Positions 1 through 12,700 of a DNA stretch of 64,000 nucleotides are shown piece by piece. The translations under genes were made by a program, and so were the position numbers. Numbering within the stretch: the stretch's first letter is position 1; each line of letters starts with the position of its first letter. Source of the stretch: Cucumis sativus (lineage: Eukaryota; Streptophyta; Magnoliopsida; Cucurbitales; Cucurbitaceae). The stretch lies in assembly GCF_000004075.3 (NCBI RefSeq), contig NC_026656.2, positions 17,680,607 through 17,744,606 on the forward strand, read 5' to 3'. The notes below the pieces were generated by a model. It did not search any database, was not told the origin of the DNA, and saw nothing but the letters and a program-made list of their open reading frames with translations.

Positions 1-430
1 TACAAAAAATCAAAACATATATAGAATAAAAAAAGAAGAGCCTCAAAGACCGTACCCATCTCGTTTCTCCACAACACATTGCTTCTTTGAACTCTCGAGA
101 CAAATCAAAGAAGTTTCTCAAATATGAGTTGGAGAAACGATATTAATAAATTGGAAGAATTGACTAACAAAAACTCTTCCATAGAAAAAAAAAAAACAAT
201 ACCAACAAGAGAAGAATCTAACATTAACTATTTAAAATTTTAATTATTACTATGTAGAATCCGTTTGTTATTTGTTAATTTTTTAAAAAAATATGAGTTA
301 GCAGAAAGTATTATAGATTGAATTTGTTAATTACCCTAATGTGCAATATCGACAAATATTCATTACCAAATTTAGATTCCAAGTAATTAAAAGCAATAAG
401 TTCGAAGAGAAAATTGAATGATTCGCTCAA
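1..430. other. Upstream region of the exonuclease-KH gene
   Basis: AT-rich non-coding sequence ahead of the first gene. It has a short imperfect hairpin near 80-114 (cttctttga paired with tcaaagaag) and A-rich runs. No clear TATA box or coding exon is visible. It probably holds the promoter and 5' leader of the gene starting at 431. Confidence 0.5.
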
Positions 431-3400
431 ATGGCGAACACTCCTCCTTCTCACCAGACGTGTATTCCTCTGCCTTCGGACTCAGGTCACTCTCTATTTC
501 CCCTTTCTTGCCTTCTTTCGGATTGGACTTCCATTTTCATTCATCATCAATTTCATTTTGTTTTGATCTGTCTTTCTTCCTCTTAATCCATACTTACTTG
601 TTTCAACTTCTGCCTTTTGGATTGACGTCCAATTCTCCGTAGCCTAGGAGGACATTGTTTTCTCTCTTATCCAAGCTTTAATTTCTGTTTGTTTGTCCAA
701 TGAGGAATCGCGGAATAAACTCGATTGATGTTGGAAACTGATTTTTGATGCAACAGAATCACAATGATGTAATTATCCATGGTTAGAGTAGAAGAATTTT
801 TTCCGAATTTTTTATAGACATACCGCTCTTTATGTCACTTCGTTTTAGTTTCAGCTCATGCGGATAGGTTTCGGCTTTCTTCATTGCTTTTGCCGCGTAT
901 GGTTTCCTGATTGCTTTACCCGCGCGTGTTCCGTCGAGAATTTTAGTTATTATGTTCATTTTAAAATTGGGATGATGGAATGTTTTATATAGTTGATATT
1001 TTGCGCGCTGTTTAATGTTAAATGGAACAGTAGAAGAGCTTAATGACCATTCGCTCCTCAGCTTCTGTATTCATATTTTCATTTCGTTTGAAGATTTTTT
1101 TATCATCTTCCAATGATTTCCATTTCGTGTGGGTGTTAGGTGAAAATCAGACCGATCCTGAAGCCAACGCAACCTTGGTTCCTATACATATTGTTACTCA
1201 TGTATCTCAACTGCCTAAAGAATTTGTTGAACCATCACCTGAAAAGCCTTTGGTAGTTGGCTTTGATTGTGAAGGTGTTGACCTGTGTCGCCATGGAAAC
1301 CTATGTGTCATGCAGGTAAATAAAATACTAAGAACAAATCAAAGTTTTACCATCCTTGTGGATAGTAATAAATTTTAGGGCAGAGGCGTGTGTGTTAGTT
1401 AACCTCTTAACTAAGGGAGTCGGTGGTTCTAGTTTATAATTTCAATTTTTCTAACCATCTTGTGATAGTCAATTGAATCAATTCATAATCCAAGTTGCGG
1501 CCTTGCAAGAAAATGACTAATGTCTAATAGTCTAATATTCTGTTAGAAAACAGTGATCGAATTAGTTGAATTTACCTTTCCATCTGTGTTCATTTCTTGC
1601 CAGATTGCATTTCCAGATGCTGTATATCTGGTTGATGCTGTTCAGGGAGGAGAGGAGCTTGTGAAAGTCTGTAAGCCTGCTCTTGAGTCCAAATATGTCA
1701 CAAAAGTTATTCATGATTGCAAACGAGATAGCGAGGTCTCTTTTGGACACTGTTTTCACCATGGAATGCCTTCACAGCGACATGACATGTTTTAGCTAAT
1801 ATTTACTCTACTTTTCCTCCCTCTGTAGGCATTGTACTTCCAGTTTGGTATCAAGTTGAACAACGTTATCGATACACAGGTGATTATCAATTGTGAGAAG
1901 CCTGACACTCTTCACTTGTTTACACCATTTTATCATGCATTATAATTATATCTTATTTTAGAGGGCTTAGCCACTTAGCATGCCAATATAATGTTACTAA
2001 AGCATAAGTATTTTTTGTATTTTTCATCTTCTACGTTTTATTATTGAACTTGAAACTGCCATATAAGGCCATATCAGGAGAGTGGATCTTACTAATCCAC
2101 AGACCATGCTCCCATTGTTTCTAATCTAGGTTTCTTGAAGTTCTCATGATGTTGCGGTGTATGATTTGAATCTACAATCTGAAGTGTTATTATAATTTTT
2201 TAAGTATACATAATCATTATGAAGGTTTATGTGAATATGCATATATTCAAAAAGAAGAGAGAAGAGAGAGTGTGGTTATCTTGTGACTTTTCAAATGCAA
2301 CTAAAGAGTTTGCTTATTGATTTAAGAAGTGATCTAAACAATTTATTTTAAGTTTGAGCTACCTTGTAATTGCTTTGGGGTTAAGCTGCAATATGGAGGA
2401 AGGCTGAGTTATTTGGACCTTCCTTCTTTAATTTTCAATTGTATTACTTGATTCAGATTGCATATTCACTTTTAGAGGAGCAAGAGGGACGGACAAAGAC
2501 ACCAGATAACTATATCTCATTTGTTAGTCTTCTTGCAGATTCACGTTATTGTGGTATTATTTTAATCCTAGTACCTAGATATTCTACATTTTTTATCATG
2601 GAAATTTATGCATACTTTAATTTTTTGGATAAAATCACCTACTCACTCAAAAGTATTAACTGATAATTGCTTATTAAAAGGCAGCAAAGCTTGATTTATT
2701 ACTTGGCATCTTCATCTAAAGACAATTCCATATTTCCTACGCATTATGATGGTGGTGTTTCCATGAGCTGCATGGTTGGGGGATAGTGATCCACACAAGT
2801 GAATGCATACCTTAAAGTTTATTTCATGCTAAAAGATACACAAGGCTGCCACCGGAAAATGGGAAGCACGTCTTTCCACCTAAAAAAAAACTATTACAAG
2901 AACTAAAAGAAAGGAAAATACCCAACTAAGGACTATTTCACAACCAAAGAGAGAACAAGATTGGCAGGATAAGGCTAAGAAAATCAAGTTGTGCCTAGTC
3001 AAATAGATTATCAACCAGAAGAACCTCCTGTCTGAAAAGGGTAAAAGAGTAGAAATTTGAAATTGAAAGGCAATAACAATCTTATTTACTATCGTATACT
3101 CTGTTTACTTTTTCTTACTTTTGTTACTCTTTTCTTGCTACTGAAAACGTCGGTGGTTGCTGCTTGGTTTCTCAATGTAGAATATAGGCTGCTGGAAATT
3201 CAGTGCAATGTAGTAAATCCTTGCTGAATCTCTTGTTAGATAATTTATGAGAACAAACTTTGGTGCAGTTTTCAAAGTAAAAGTCCCTTAATATGTGGCC
3301 TTTTACTGGTTGACCTTTTCAAATACGAATCTAGTGACTGGATTAAATAAGGAATCATAATTTGCAATTGCTAATTTGCAACCTCATAGATATGTTATTG

Positions 3401-5742
3401 CCAGATGATAGATATCGTTCGCATTCATTCTGTCCTTTCTTCCTCAATATGTTGGAGTTGCTTGTGGGGATTGCAGATTTTATAGTTCAAATTGTAGGTG
3501 TGTAAGATTTGAAAGTGTCGATCGAGAGTTATATTTTTTGGTGAAAAAGGCAAAAGCCTTTTTTCTGATTAGACTTATAGGGAAAACTTTTTTAAGAGTG
3601 TTTCTAGCTCGTTGGACTCCTTATCACTTCCTCATACCTTGTGTTTGATTTTTTTTTTTTTTTGGTCTCATCTCCCTTCTACTTTTTTATTTGAAGTAAA
3701 GGGAACATTAAATTCCTCTCCATGTGTATTTCCTTTTTTTTCCTTTAATATTTGTACGTAGGATATAAATTGTTTGACTTGCTAATTGAATTATCAGAAT
3801 TTTCTGAAAACTGCATTATAGAATCTACGTCAAATTCTTATTATCACTGGTGAAATTGATAAGCTTTTGTTATATGAAATGCGTTCACTTTTTATTTTAA
3901 AACTTAATACGTTTTGCTGCTAATGCTGCCAGTGTGCCATTTATTCTGACTAACCAATATGTAATCCTCACGCTTAAATGTAGGTGTATCATATGTGGAG
4001 AAGGAAGAGGTCCGGCTCTTACTTAGAAAGGTTAGTTTTGTCATAGTTTTTATTGCTGTGGAGAATATTGTATCTAGGCAAGAATTTCTGTGGTTCTACA
4101 TATTAAGCATTGTTTTTCGTGATGGGGTGCTTTGTTGGTCAGATGTGCTTGATTCATAAATGTAATAGTCTTTTATTTTGGAGTAGCACAAGTATAAATA
4201 TAACGTAGAGACAGCTCAAGTCTTTTTAGTCAACAAAAATGACATGTAAACAAAGATAATTACTATGCAAGTATAGTATAACTATGACCGTAACATGATA
4301 AGATGCAAAATGTCATCTTATCATAATATTAATATGCAGGTATAGTATAAGTGTTCTGCAAGTTTCATGTATCTTTGCATAAAACCAAAATTCTAAATTT
4401 ATATTTTACAGGACCCCAAGTTTTGGACCTATAGACCAATGTCTGAATTAATGGTCCGTGCAGCTGCGGATGATGTACGCTTTCTGCTTTACATCTATCA
4501 CAAGATGATGGAGAAATTGAATCATCGATCACTGTGGTATCTTGCAGTGCGTGGTGCTTTGTACTGTCGCTGTTTTTGCATCAGTGATAATGGATATGCC
4601 GACTGGCCTCCTCTCCCTTCCGTTCCAGGTTTTCTTTAAGAACACACCTTACCATGTTTATTATTTCCATATAATTGGATGAATACTAAATTGAACGCTC
4701 TATATTTTAAGTTGATTAAATATAACTGCACACTTTTCAACATGTACAGTTGCTCACAATGGTTTCCCCGTAGTTTTTCCTTATTGTTGGCTTCTTTTAT
4801 GTTATGATAACACCATTGATATTGGGTTCAAAATTTAAAAGGGCCGTTGAGCTATGTGAGAAACGTTGGCTTACCGTGTTTCATTCAATTATCCAAGTAC
4901 TGCTGGAATCTTCTCTAAACATCAAATATGTTAAAATTTCATTAATGTTTTATTATATGTTTAAGGGTTCTTATAGTAGACTACATTTCATTTCAGATCT
5001 TTGAAGAAAAAGAAGAAAAAACAACTTTTCTAAATTTGATGCGTCTAAAACCTTTTGTTTCATGGTCTCAGTCAATCGATCATTTATATTGGATTAACAT
5101 GTTTTTTCAGATAACCTTGTAAAAGAGGGAAATGCTCCTGAAGAAGAAATTCTTTCAGTCTTAGATGTTCCTCATGGAATGATGGGTCGCGTAATTGGTA
5201 GGAGGGGAGCCTCAATTTTGTCAATAAAGGAATCTTGCAAGTAATTCCTTACCGCCAACATATATCCTTTCAACTTCATTTATATATCTTTTAGGCTAAA
5301 AACAAAAAATCATTTCCATTGTTTCTCACCCACCTTGGATTTTTTTTTATATAAATGCAGTGCGGAAATTCTCATTGGCGGTGCCAAGGGCCCACCGGAC
5401 AAGGTTAGTCCCTTCTCATCACTTCAAAACAAAATACTATAAAGCCCAAAAAATTTGATGCTGTTCTTTAAACATGGGAAGATAAGATAGATTAGTTCCT
5501 GCATTCTTCCCCATTTGCTTCAAATCCCACAGCTTAGACTAAAACTCAAGTACTCTTTTCAAGTTCTTCGTTCCACGAACAAACAGGGCTCATTCTCCTT
5601 GCTTTGAAGTTTCGAATATCATCCAAAAAGCTGTTGAATATTGAAAGTTAGTGTTGTTTTTATGTAGGTACTCATCATCGGATCGGTGAGACAGGTGAGG
5701 AAGGCAGAAGCTATGCTAAGAGGAAGGATGCTTGAAATATGA
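431..5742 (+). CDS. 3'-5' exonuclease (DEDD) and KH domain protein
   Basis: Ten coding exons, all GT-AG: 431-485, 1140-1315, 1604-1735, 1829-1879, 2457-2553, 3984-4030, 4412-4628, 5111-5240, 5361-5403, 5668-5742. They total 1023 nt, or 340 aa with TGA stop. The protein starts MANTPPSHQTC. A DEDD-type exonuclease fold covers about residues 35-240: the Exo I D-x-E is Asp61/Glu63 in VVGFDCEG, Exo II is in VIHDCKRDSE, and RAAADDVRFLL is the Exo III-like segment of the Egalitarian/EXD1 branch. A KH domain follows, with a GRRG loop at 288-291. The family is known in Arabidopsis (At2g25910, from memory) as an uncharacterised exonuclease/KH protein; a role in RNA processing is inferred. The start at 431 is chosen over the in-frame-shifted ATG at 418 because only 431 joins exon 2 in frame. 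Intron 5 is long (about 1.4 kb). The gene converges with the epsin gene. Confidence 0.9.
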
Positions 5743-6657
5743 TTGAATGAAAAAGAGGAAAAAAGGGAGAGAAAAAAAAATATGAAAGAACGAAAGAATG
5801 AAAGAATGAAAGAAGAAAGAAAAAGAAAAAAGAAAAAACCTGTGTGATTGTGATGAAAATGAACTAAAAATTGAAACAGTATGGTGTTTTGTGTATTTGG
5901 AAGAATGGATAGGGGAGGAGCCAAAATGAGGGGTTTGAGGCTGTGCTGCCATTTTACTACTCCCCCAAATGGAAGGGGATTACTTTACATACTCTACTAA
6001 ACTAACTCAATCGTATCCTATCGTGTCTCATCTCTCTATGTAGGTGGATGCACTTATCTTTATATCGAAACAAATAAAATAAAAACCTAAAGCGATTAAT
6101 ATATACAAATATATAAGTGAAGCACACATAAATATAATCAATAAAGGTTAATCATTGATTCGCTTCAGCCATGTGTTTCGATCAATGTTACCTTACCACA
6201 CCCTCGATAAGCTATTATACTTTTTAAAACTGTATATATATATATATATTAAATTGGAAAGTTTTTGCATATGTTGATTGGGTTTTGATTGTGATAGTTT
6301 TGTCTGAGTTTTAGGTTGATATTTGGGTTTTGATTTATACTGTTTGTTATCTGAGTAATGAAGTTTTGTATCACCCAAATTATTAACGAGAAATTTTTAC
6401 TATTTTAAATCCTATTTTGTGCAGTCCAAAATTTGAGTTTGTGATTTTACTTTTCTTTCATATTAGTTCCAAGATGAGTTTTTCATATAAGCAAAATGGA
6501 AAGACTTGAATAAGGCTTTTTTTTTTCTCTTACCCTTTTCTTTTTGTATTTAAATAATAATAAGAAACATTTAAATTATGTAAGGTAAAATATACTTTTG
6601 GTCGTACTGTCTATTTGTTATTTGGGATTTAGCATGAAAAATAGTTTTAAATGATTC

Positions 6658-6755
6658 TTTTGTTAAAGTGACCATTAGGTTACTAACGAAACGAAAAAAA
6701 TGATCATTTTGTTAAAGTGACCATTAGTTTACTAACGAAACGAAAAAATTATTTA
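6658..6755. repeat. 49-bp tandem duplication
   Basis: The segment containing gttaaagtgaccatta and tactaacgaaacgaaaaa occurs twice, with the first copies of gttaaag at 6662 and 6711 (period 49). The copies differ by one or two bases. It is non-coding. Confidence 0.8.
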
Positions 6756-6938
6756 TCACTAAAATAACTATTATTATTTTTCTTGTTTTTCTTCTTCAGC
6801 TCCCCAACTCAAATGTTTCTTCTCCACGTGGTTTCTTCTCCATGTAGATTTTCGACTGGTACACTTTTTGTTGTATGTTTAGTTCATTACTCTCTTTAAA
6901 ATTTGTAATTTACATAGGCCACTTTTTCTCCAACTATG

Positions 6939-7016
6939 TTTGTTATTCTATTATATATTGATATTGTATGCAAATATTTGTTATTCTATTATATATTGAT
7001 ATTGTATGCAAATATT
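6939..7016. repeat. 38-bp tandem duplication
   Basis: A unit containing tgttattctattatatattg and atattgtatgcaaatat occurs twice in direct orientation, at 6941 and 6979 (period 38), with essentially no differences. That suggests a recent slippage or duplication event. Confidence 0.85.
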
Positions 7017-7809
7017 TGTTCTCAAAGATGACTAAAGTTTTGACAAAATATTCTCTGAGCTTGAATTGTTTTGTTATTTATTTCTCTATTTGTTTAAGTT
7101 CACAGGCTAGAACTCCTTTTATGAACAAAAGAAAAGTGGTATGGGAATGATCTAGAACTCTTGTTGCCCGTTGTTCACCGTTAGTTTCTGTTAGTTCGAA
7201 AATTCCTCAATGACCAATTGCTCAAAGTTTTGCTCTTATTATTGTTTTTTATTATTTTTGTTCACCAGAGATGAAAAACGTTCTCAGATTTTTTAGGATT
7301 AACAAATAGATAAGAACAAGAAACAAAATAAGAATTTGTTTTTTTTGTTCCATGTTTTAGGTGAAAACTCGTAAGGAGTGTAAAAGAGAAGACTAAAATG
7401 TTACTTTTAAAATCTCATAAACCAAAATAGACGTAGAGACTAAAAATGCATTTTGCACAATTATTTACAACCATGCTTTTGCTTTTGAGACACAATGGGA
7501 AGATGTTCTATTCTGAAGCATTCATGAATAGAGTAAATTTCAGTTAAGATGTGAACAGAAGTAGAGTTTTTCTTGGTAGAGAAATTATCATTCCTTCACT
7601 CACAGAAACTCAGTAGTAATTAAAGAAAGGGAGCAACCATTTTATAATTATTCAAGGCAAATTTCCTCGAATCAAATTAATGATGTAAACGCCACTCAAC
7701 TCATCGCACCCAAAAGGCTCAAAGGTTTTCCCCCACACGCACTTTGTAGATTATAAGAGGAAGAAGACGGCAAAAGAAAAGAGGCAGAGGGCTGAAACCC
7801 TAAACAATT

Positions 7810-9714
7810 TTACTTCTGGAAACCACCAAATTGGTATTGTTGACCAGAAAGTTGCGAAAAGAAATCGTCTCCAAGAGCCTGCGATCCTGTCCTACCAAGA
7901 CCAGACCCTGCACCCATTGCTTGCCCCATGTGATAAGTGGGTGCTGGTCCTTTCTCCCTCTCGTCTGAGAAATCGCTCAGTCCCCCCACCACACCCACGT
8001 CCACCAGGGAAACCTTCTTGGCTGCAATGCAAAGCAAAAGCAAGTTTTGTGTTAAGGGGTGGTGGTGGTTGCATTCAAACAAACCAAAAGTTGCCTTTGT
8101 GGAGTAATTAATTAAGAAGGTTTCCCTTCATTTCTCATCATGTTTGTTTGTGTCTAATGGGACATCAAAGCATCCAAACAGGTCAATAACATACTTAATC
8201 AAAAGTCGAAGGACTTTTTACATATTTTAAAGTGAGACCTATTCAACACAAAGTTTACGATGATGACTTATGAATGACTAATTCTGTAATAACCTTTCCT
8301 TCGACCACAACCTAATATATTTAATTCAGCCCCCATCCCATTAAGCATTAGCATGCTTCTATTCCAGAGATCCATCTCAGAACAAAATAACAATAAAGTA
8401 CATTCTATTCCTAAATATTGTCTATGAAATGTCTAAATTTAATTAGCTCAAGAAGAAAGGAAAGAAAGGGGAATGAAAAACAGGGTCAGTAAAAAGGATT
8501 GTGATAGATAGTTAAGATAGACTTACGAGCAGAGATATTAAGATCAATCAACCCTCGACTAAGTGAATCCGCCCAAATCCCAGATTTGACCTGGAAAGTA
8601 TTCTTCTTGGCTGGAGCTATTGAACTGTTGATAGATTTTCCATCTAAATTATTAGATGGGCCACCGACAGGACTCTGAGAAGGCTGTGATGAAACTGGTT
8701 CGGAATGCGAAGAAGGTGCACCAAAAAGATCTGATCCATCAAAAGAGTTAAGTGGAAGAGCAGCAAATGGATCCACAGCTTTACTGTCCCTTGCTGCACT
8801 AGCAAAGTTAGTTTCTGTTTTTAAAACTGGCTCAGGAGAGGCAAATAAGTCAACCGGTGCAGAAACTGAAGAAGGTTGTGAAGCTTTAATGTCTCTTGCT
8901 GCACTCACAAAGTTAGTTTCTGTTTCGACAACCGGCTCAGAAGAGGCAAAAAAATCAATGGTTGAAGAATTTGAAGCAGGTTGTGAAGCTTTGCTGTCTC
9001 TTGCTGCACTAGCAAAGTTGGTTCCTGTTTGTACAACTGGATCCGGAGAGGAAAAAAAGTCGACTGTTGCAGAAACTGAAGCAGGTTGTGAAGCGAACAA
9101 ATCAACCTCTGTAGTCTGTAAAGAGGGTAAGAAACTTCATTTTAAGAAAAAAGAGAAAAAATTAATGATCAGAAGGAGGAACTTATGGAGTCACTTTCAT
9201 GAATAGAATTTTTTGATGAGATAATGCTTATACTTTCCATGAATCAAATACTTTTGAAGAAATAATGAATAGGAGAAAAACAACTAGATCACTTTTATAA
9301 CATCAAAATGCCTTTTGATAGATAAAAATAAAACTCACTACTATTAGAGCAGGCTAAGCAAAACTGACAGGTTTTCAGCTTAATTCCACAAATCGATCTT
9401 GAACATATTCCAGGCCAAAAAAATAACAGCCAGTAGCCACTCAAGTTCTCGGCAAGCCAACATAAAAGCCTCAGATATTCTAAGGACAGACCACCACTGA
9501 GCGGTGAGGGGCACGAAAGAAACAGGTGGTTTAAATTCTCAAGCTTCTGTAGGCAAGAGAACCCAATTTTTACATCTTCGAAAAATCTGCTGCTCGCATC
9601 TTTATGATAGACCATAATTTTTTTTTTTAAAAAAAAACTTCACTTTCTTGGGGCATTTGAACCTCCAAACAGCGTTGATGAGTGGGGCTTAGTGGAAAAT
9701 TAACCCCCCCCCCC

Positions 9715-9750
<36 letters not shown>

Positions 9751-12700
9751 GAAAAAACCAACCTAAGATTTCTAAGGAACCCTCATGGCCTTCGACTACA
9801 ATAGTTCCCTCTGCCTCAACTTTTGTCTCCAAAACCCTTGTGCTCTTGGTGATTTTCCTATTTTTCTTCTTGGCTACCGCACTACCTTTGGGCAAAATTG
9901 GGGAGTTCATTTTTTCGTTGTTGTGTGTGTGCGGTGGGGCAGGGTGGGGGGGTGTTAGTTACTGAAAGATTAGATTTCAATGACACGTGAGAATTTCAGA
10001 AAGATTAGGAAAAAATGCAAGTGCAATAGAACAAGAGCCATGAAATATTTTGAGCTAAATGTTATAATATTCATGAAATGTTTCTTTTACCAAAAAGAAT
10101 AATAAATAAATGTTATAGATATTATTCTTGAAACAAAAGGCAATTTTTTAACTTAGCTAAATGCAAGAATGTGAATATTGCCGTAACCAAAAAAATTTGT
10201 TTCTTCTCCTTATCTATAGAAGCACATTGTGGAATTTAATGGCACTACTGAAAATCCTAAATTGTAGCGAACCTTTAATGGGGAATTGGGTTCCTTTTCC
10301 ATTTGCGTTGGAGCTGATACAAAAGTAGCATCTGCAAACAGATCAACCTCAGGAGAACTGGTGTCCGGCTTTCCAGGAGGAGCAAGAGCTGGGCCATCCA
10401 TGAAATCTCCTAGTAAACTGTCTCCAAAAAGATCCACCCCATTGGGGCTTGGTGCAGCAGCTTCTGTCAAAAGGTTTAACTCATAATGAGAAAATTCCCT
10501 TATTCATTTGGTTTTCTAGTTTAGGCTTTTTATGGCTTAACATGGGCTAACTAATTTAATCATCAAGAATATTTCATTTTTCTACTAAGGGTAATTTTGA
10601 TTGTAGATCACAAGCTTTTTCTTTTGAAATTTATTATTTATTACTGGTACAGTTTACTTTACCCCTCCAACTCTCAATTTCAGGATCTTCCCTTAAATGA
10701 AATGAATAAGGAAGAAGTATTTTTACTCATCTAAGGAAACATCCATGAAGTGATACCAATTTGATGGAAACCACAAGTGATACGGAATTTCCAGTATTAT
10801 TGATAGTAGTATAGGAATGAAATCCTTGTTACAATCTCCAATCACAATTCTACTGCTATCCTATCTTTCAAGGAAGAACAGAGAAGAACACTTGACTCAC
10901 AAATTCTAACTAACTTTCCCACCCACCTACTTACTTTTATGTATACTAATTTCTAACCATCACATTATTCTCACGTGTTACTTACACACGTGTTAATTCT
11001 TTTTTTCTCTCCTGCTATATTGGTGTACGATGAGTGACGGATCTAGAAAATTTATTGACAGGGGATTTCAAGTTGTAATTTAGGAAAAAAATAAAAATCT
11101 GGAAAAAAACTACATAGGTAAGACTTGAACTCGGGTTGGAATCTGGAAAAAAACTACATAGGTAGAACTTGGGTTGGAAGGGGGACTGACAAGCACAATT
11201 ACCACTAAGCTATCTATCAATATTAAATATTAATTAGTTTTCTTTATACATATTATATAAAGACAATAAAGTTGAGGGGGAGATCGAGCCCCTCTGGGCC
11301 ACACTAAATCCGCCGGTGTATATGATAGGGGGTCTATCACGATATCTCACCACAACGACAATATTAGTATTTACTCTAGCATCTTGTTAGAGTCTTCAAC
11401 TAGACTAGGCTTGTTAGCAGCTAATTAGGAAAAGTTTAGTTGGCTTTTAGTCAATACCAAGAGAAATAGTTTGATACAACACATTTCAGAGTAACGGAAA
11501 TATATTGACAACAAGAGAAGCCTCTGAAACTTTCTATGGGCCAAATTCTAGTTAAATAAATAAAACTCACGAGCATAATCTAACCATCAAAACAACACAT
11601 GCAGATCATATTCCATCTAATATCAAGATAAACAATCTGAAGATGCTCCTTAATTACAAGCACAAATGTGTATTATATTAAGACATCTCCCATTCCACTC
11701 TTTATCAATATTGTCAATTTACCACACATTTCTCGTGTATTGGGATCTCTTACTCTTTAAGAACATAAAGGCAGAAGACAATGTATAGAAGCTAGAGGAA
11801 GAGAATGTTTTTCCCCATGGTTAAAAATGTATTTTGGTTTGTGGAGAGAGCTGGAAATATGGGTTATTGTAATTTGCGATTAAATTGTGAAGAGAAATGT
11901 ATAAAAAAAGTAAAAGTTATTTTATCTTCATTTGATAACAAAACAATGGCAATCAATAAACATAATGGAAGAAATGGTTACGGAAAACTAAATAGAAATA
12001 ACTGGGACAATTAAATTATTTAAAAAAACCAAGCAAAATGAGGTAGAAATGTCCACTAGCATTTAAGCTACAAAAATAAGCCACGTTCAACATTTTTTCA
12101 CCAATTATACTATTGCAACAAAACAAACACATACATTTCAACATTGAAAACACTTACTTGTGGTGGTGGTGGAAGAAGTCCCACGAGGATCAAAATCATC
12201 AAAATCATCATCAGAATTATTTGTAGGGGTGCTAGCACTGAAGGAGGAAGTCTGATTTGCAGAGTCATTCGACTTCTTTGACGGCTTAGATTTACCAAAT
12301 GATGTTTTACCCTGATCCTTGCTGAAAAAGAACTCTCCCTATTAGAAAGCAAGGCAACATAAAACTATAGAGCAATGTCTATGACTCTGTCTGTTTTCAC
12401 ATAACTTCTCCCAACCGTAGATGCATTTAAAAAACATTAGGCATTGATATTTGTCCAATATAAACAGAGACCAGAGTCCAAACAAAACTCAACAAAAGAA
12501 CTGTGCCTAAGGCAACAGGTTTTTTTTTTTTTTTTTTTTTTAAATCTTCTCCAAGTCCAAGAATCTAACATCAATTTTATTAATAAAAATCGATAATGTA
12601 TTTCATCAAAGGAAGGACAAACTAAGATCACAGGTATGGGGAACTCCCCACAACAATGCATTTTCTGAATAAAACATCATATTCAGTCAATAGAATCTAG

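Larger units (their letters stand above)
5743..7809. other. Convergent intergenic region
   Basis: It lies between the 3' ends of the exonuclease-KH gene and the epsin gene. The left part (5743-6000) is a purine-rich 3' UTR candidate. An (AT)n run lies near 6233-6250. Two tandem duplications are present: a 49-bp unit at about 6658-6755 and a 38-bp unit at 6939-7016. The right part (about 7640-7809) is probably the epsin 3' UTR. No coding exon was recognised. Confidence 0.6.

Noticed and set aside
2810-3060. Possible LINE 3' end in exonuclease-KH intron 5
   Set aside because: Only a vague resemblance to plant retroelement tails; no motif, target duplication or poly-A end can be shown.
8889-9206. 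105-aa open frame on + over epsin exon 10
   Set aside because: It is the antisense shadow of the triplicated epsin repeat; its own repetition mirrors that repeat.
11098-11300. tRNA-like T-arm sequence near ttgaactcgggttgg
   Set aside because: No acceptor, D or anticodon arms can be folded around it; it belongs to the MITE-like repeat.
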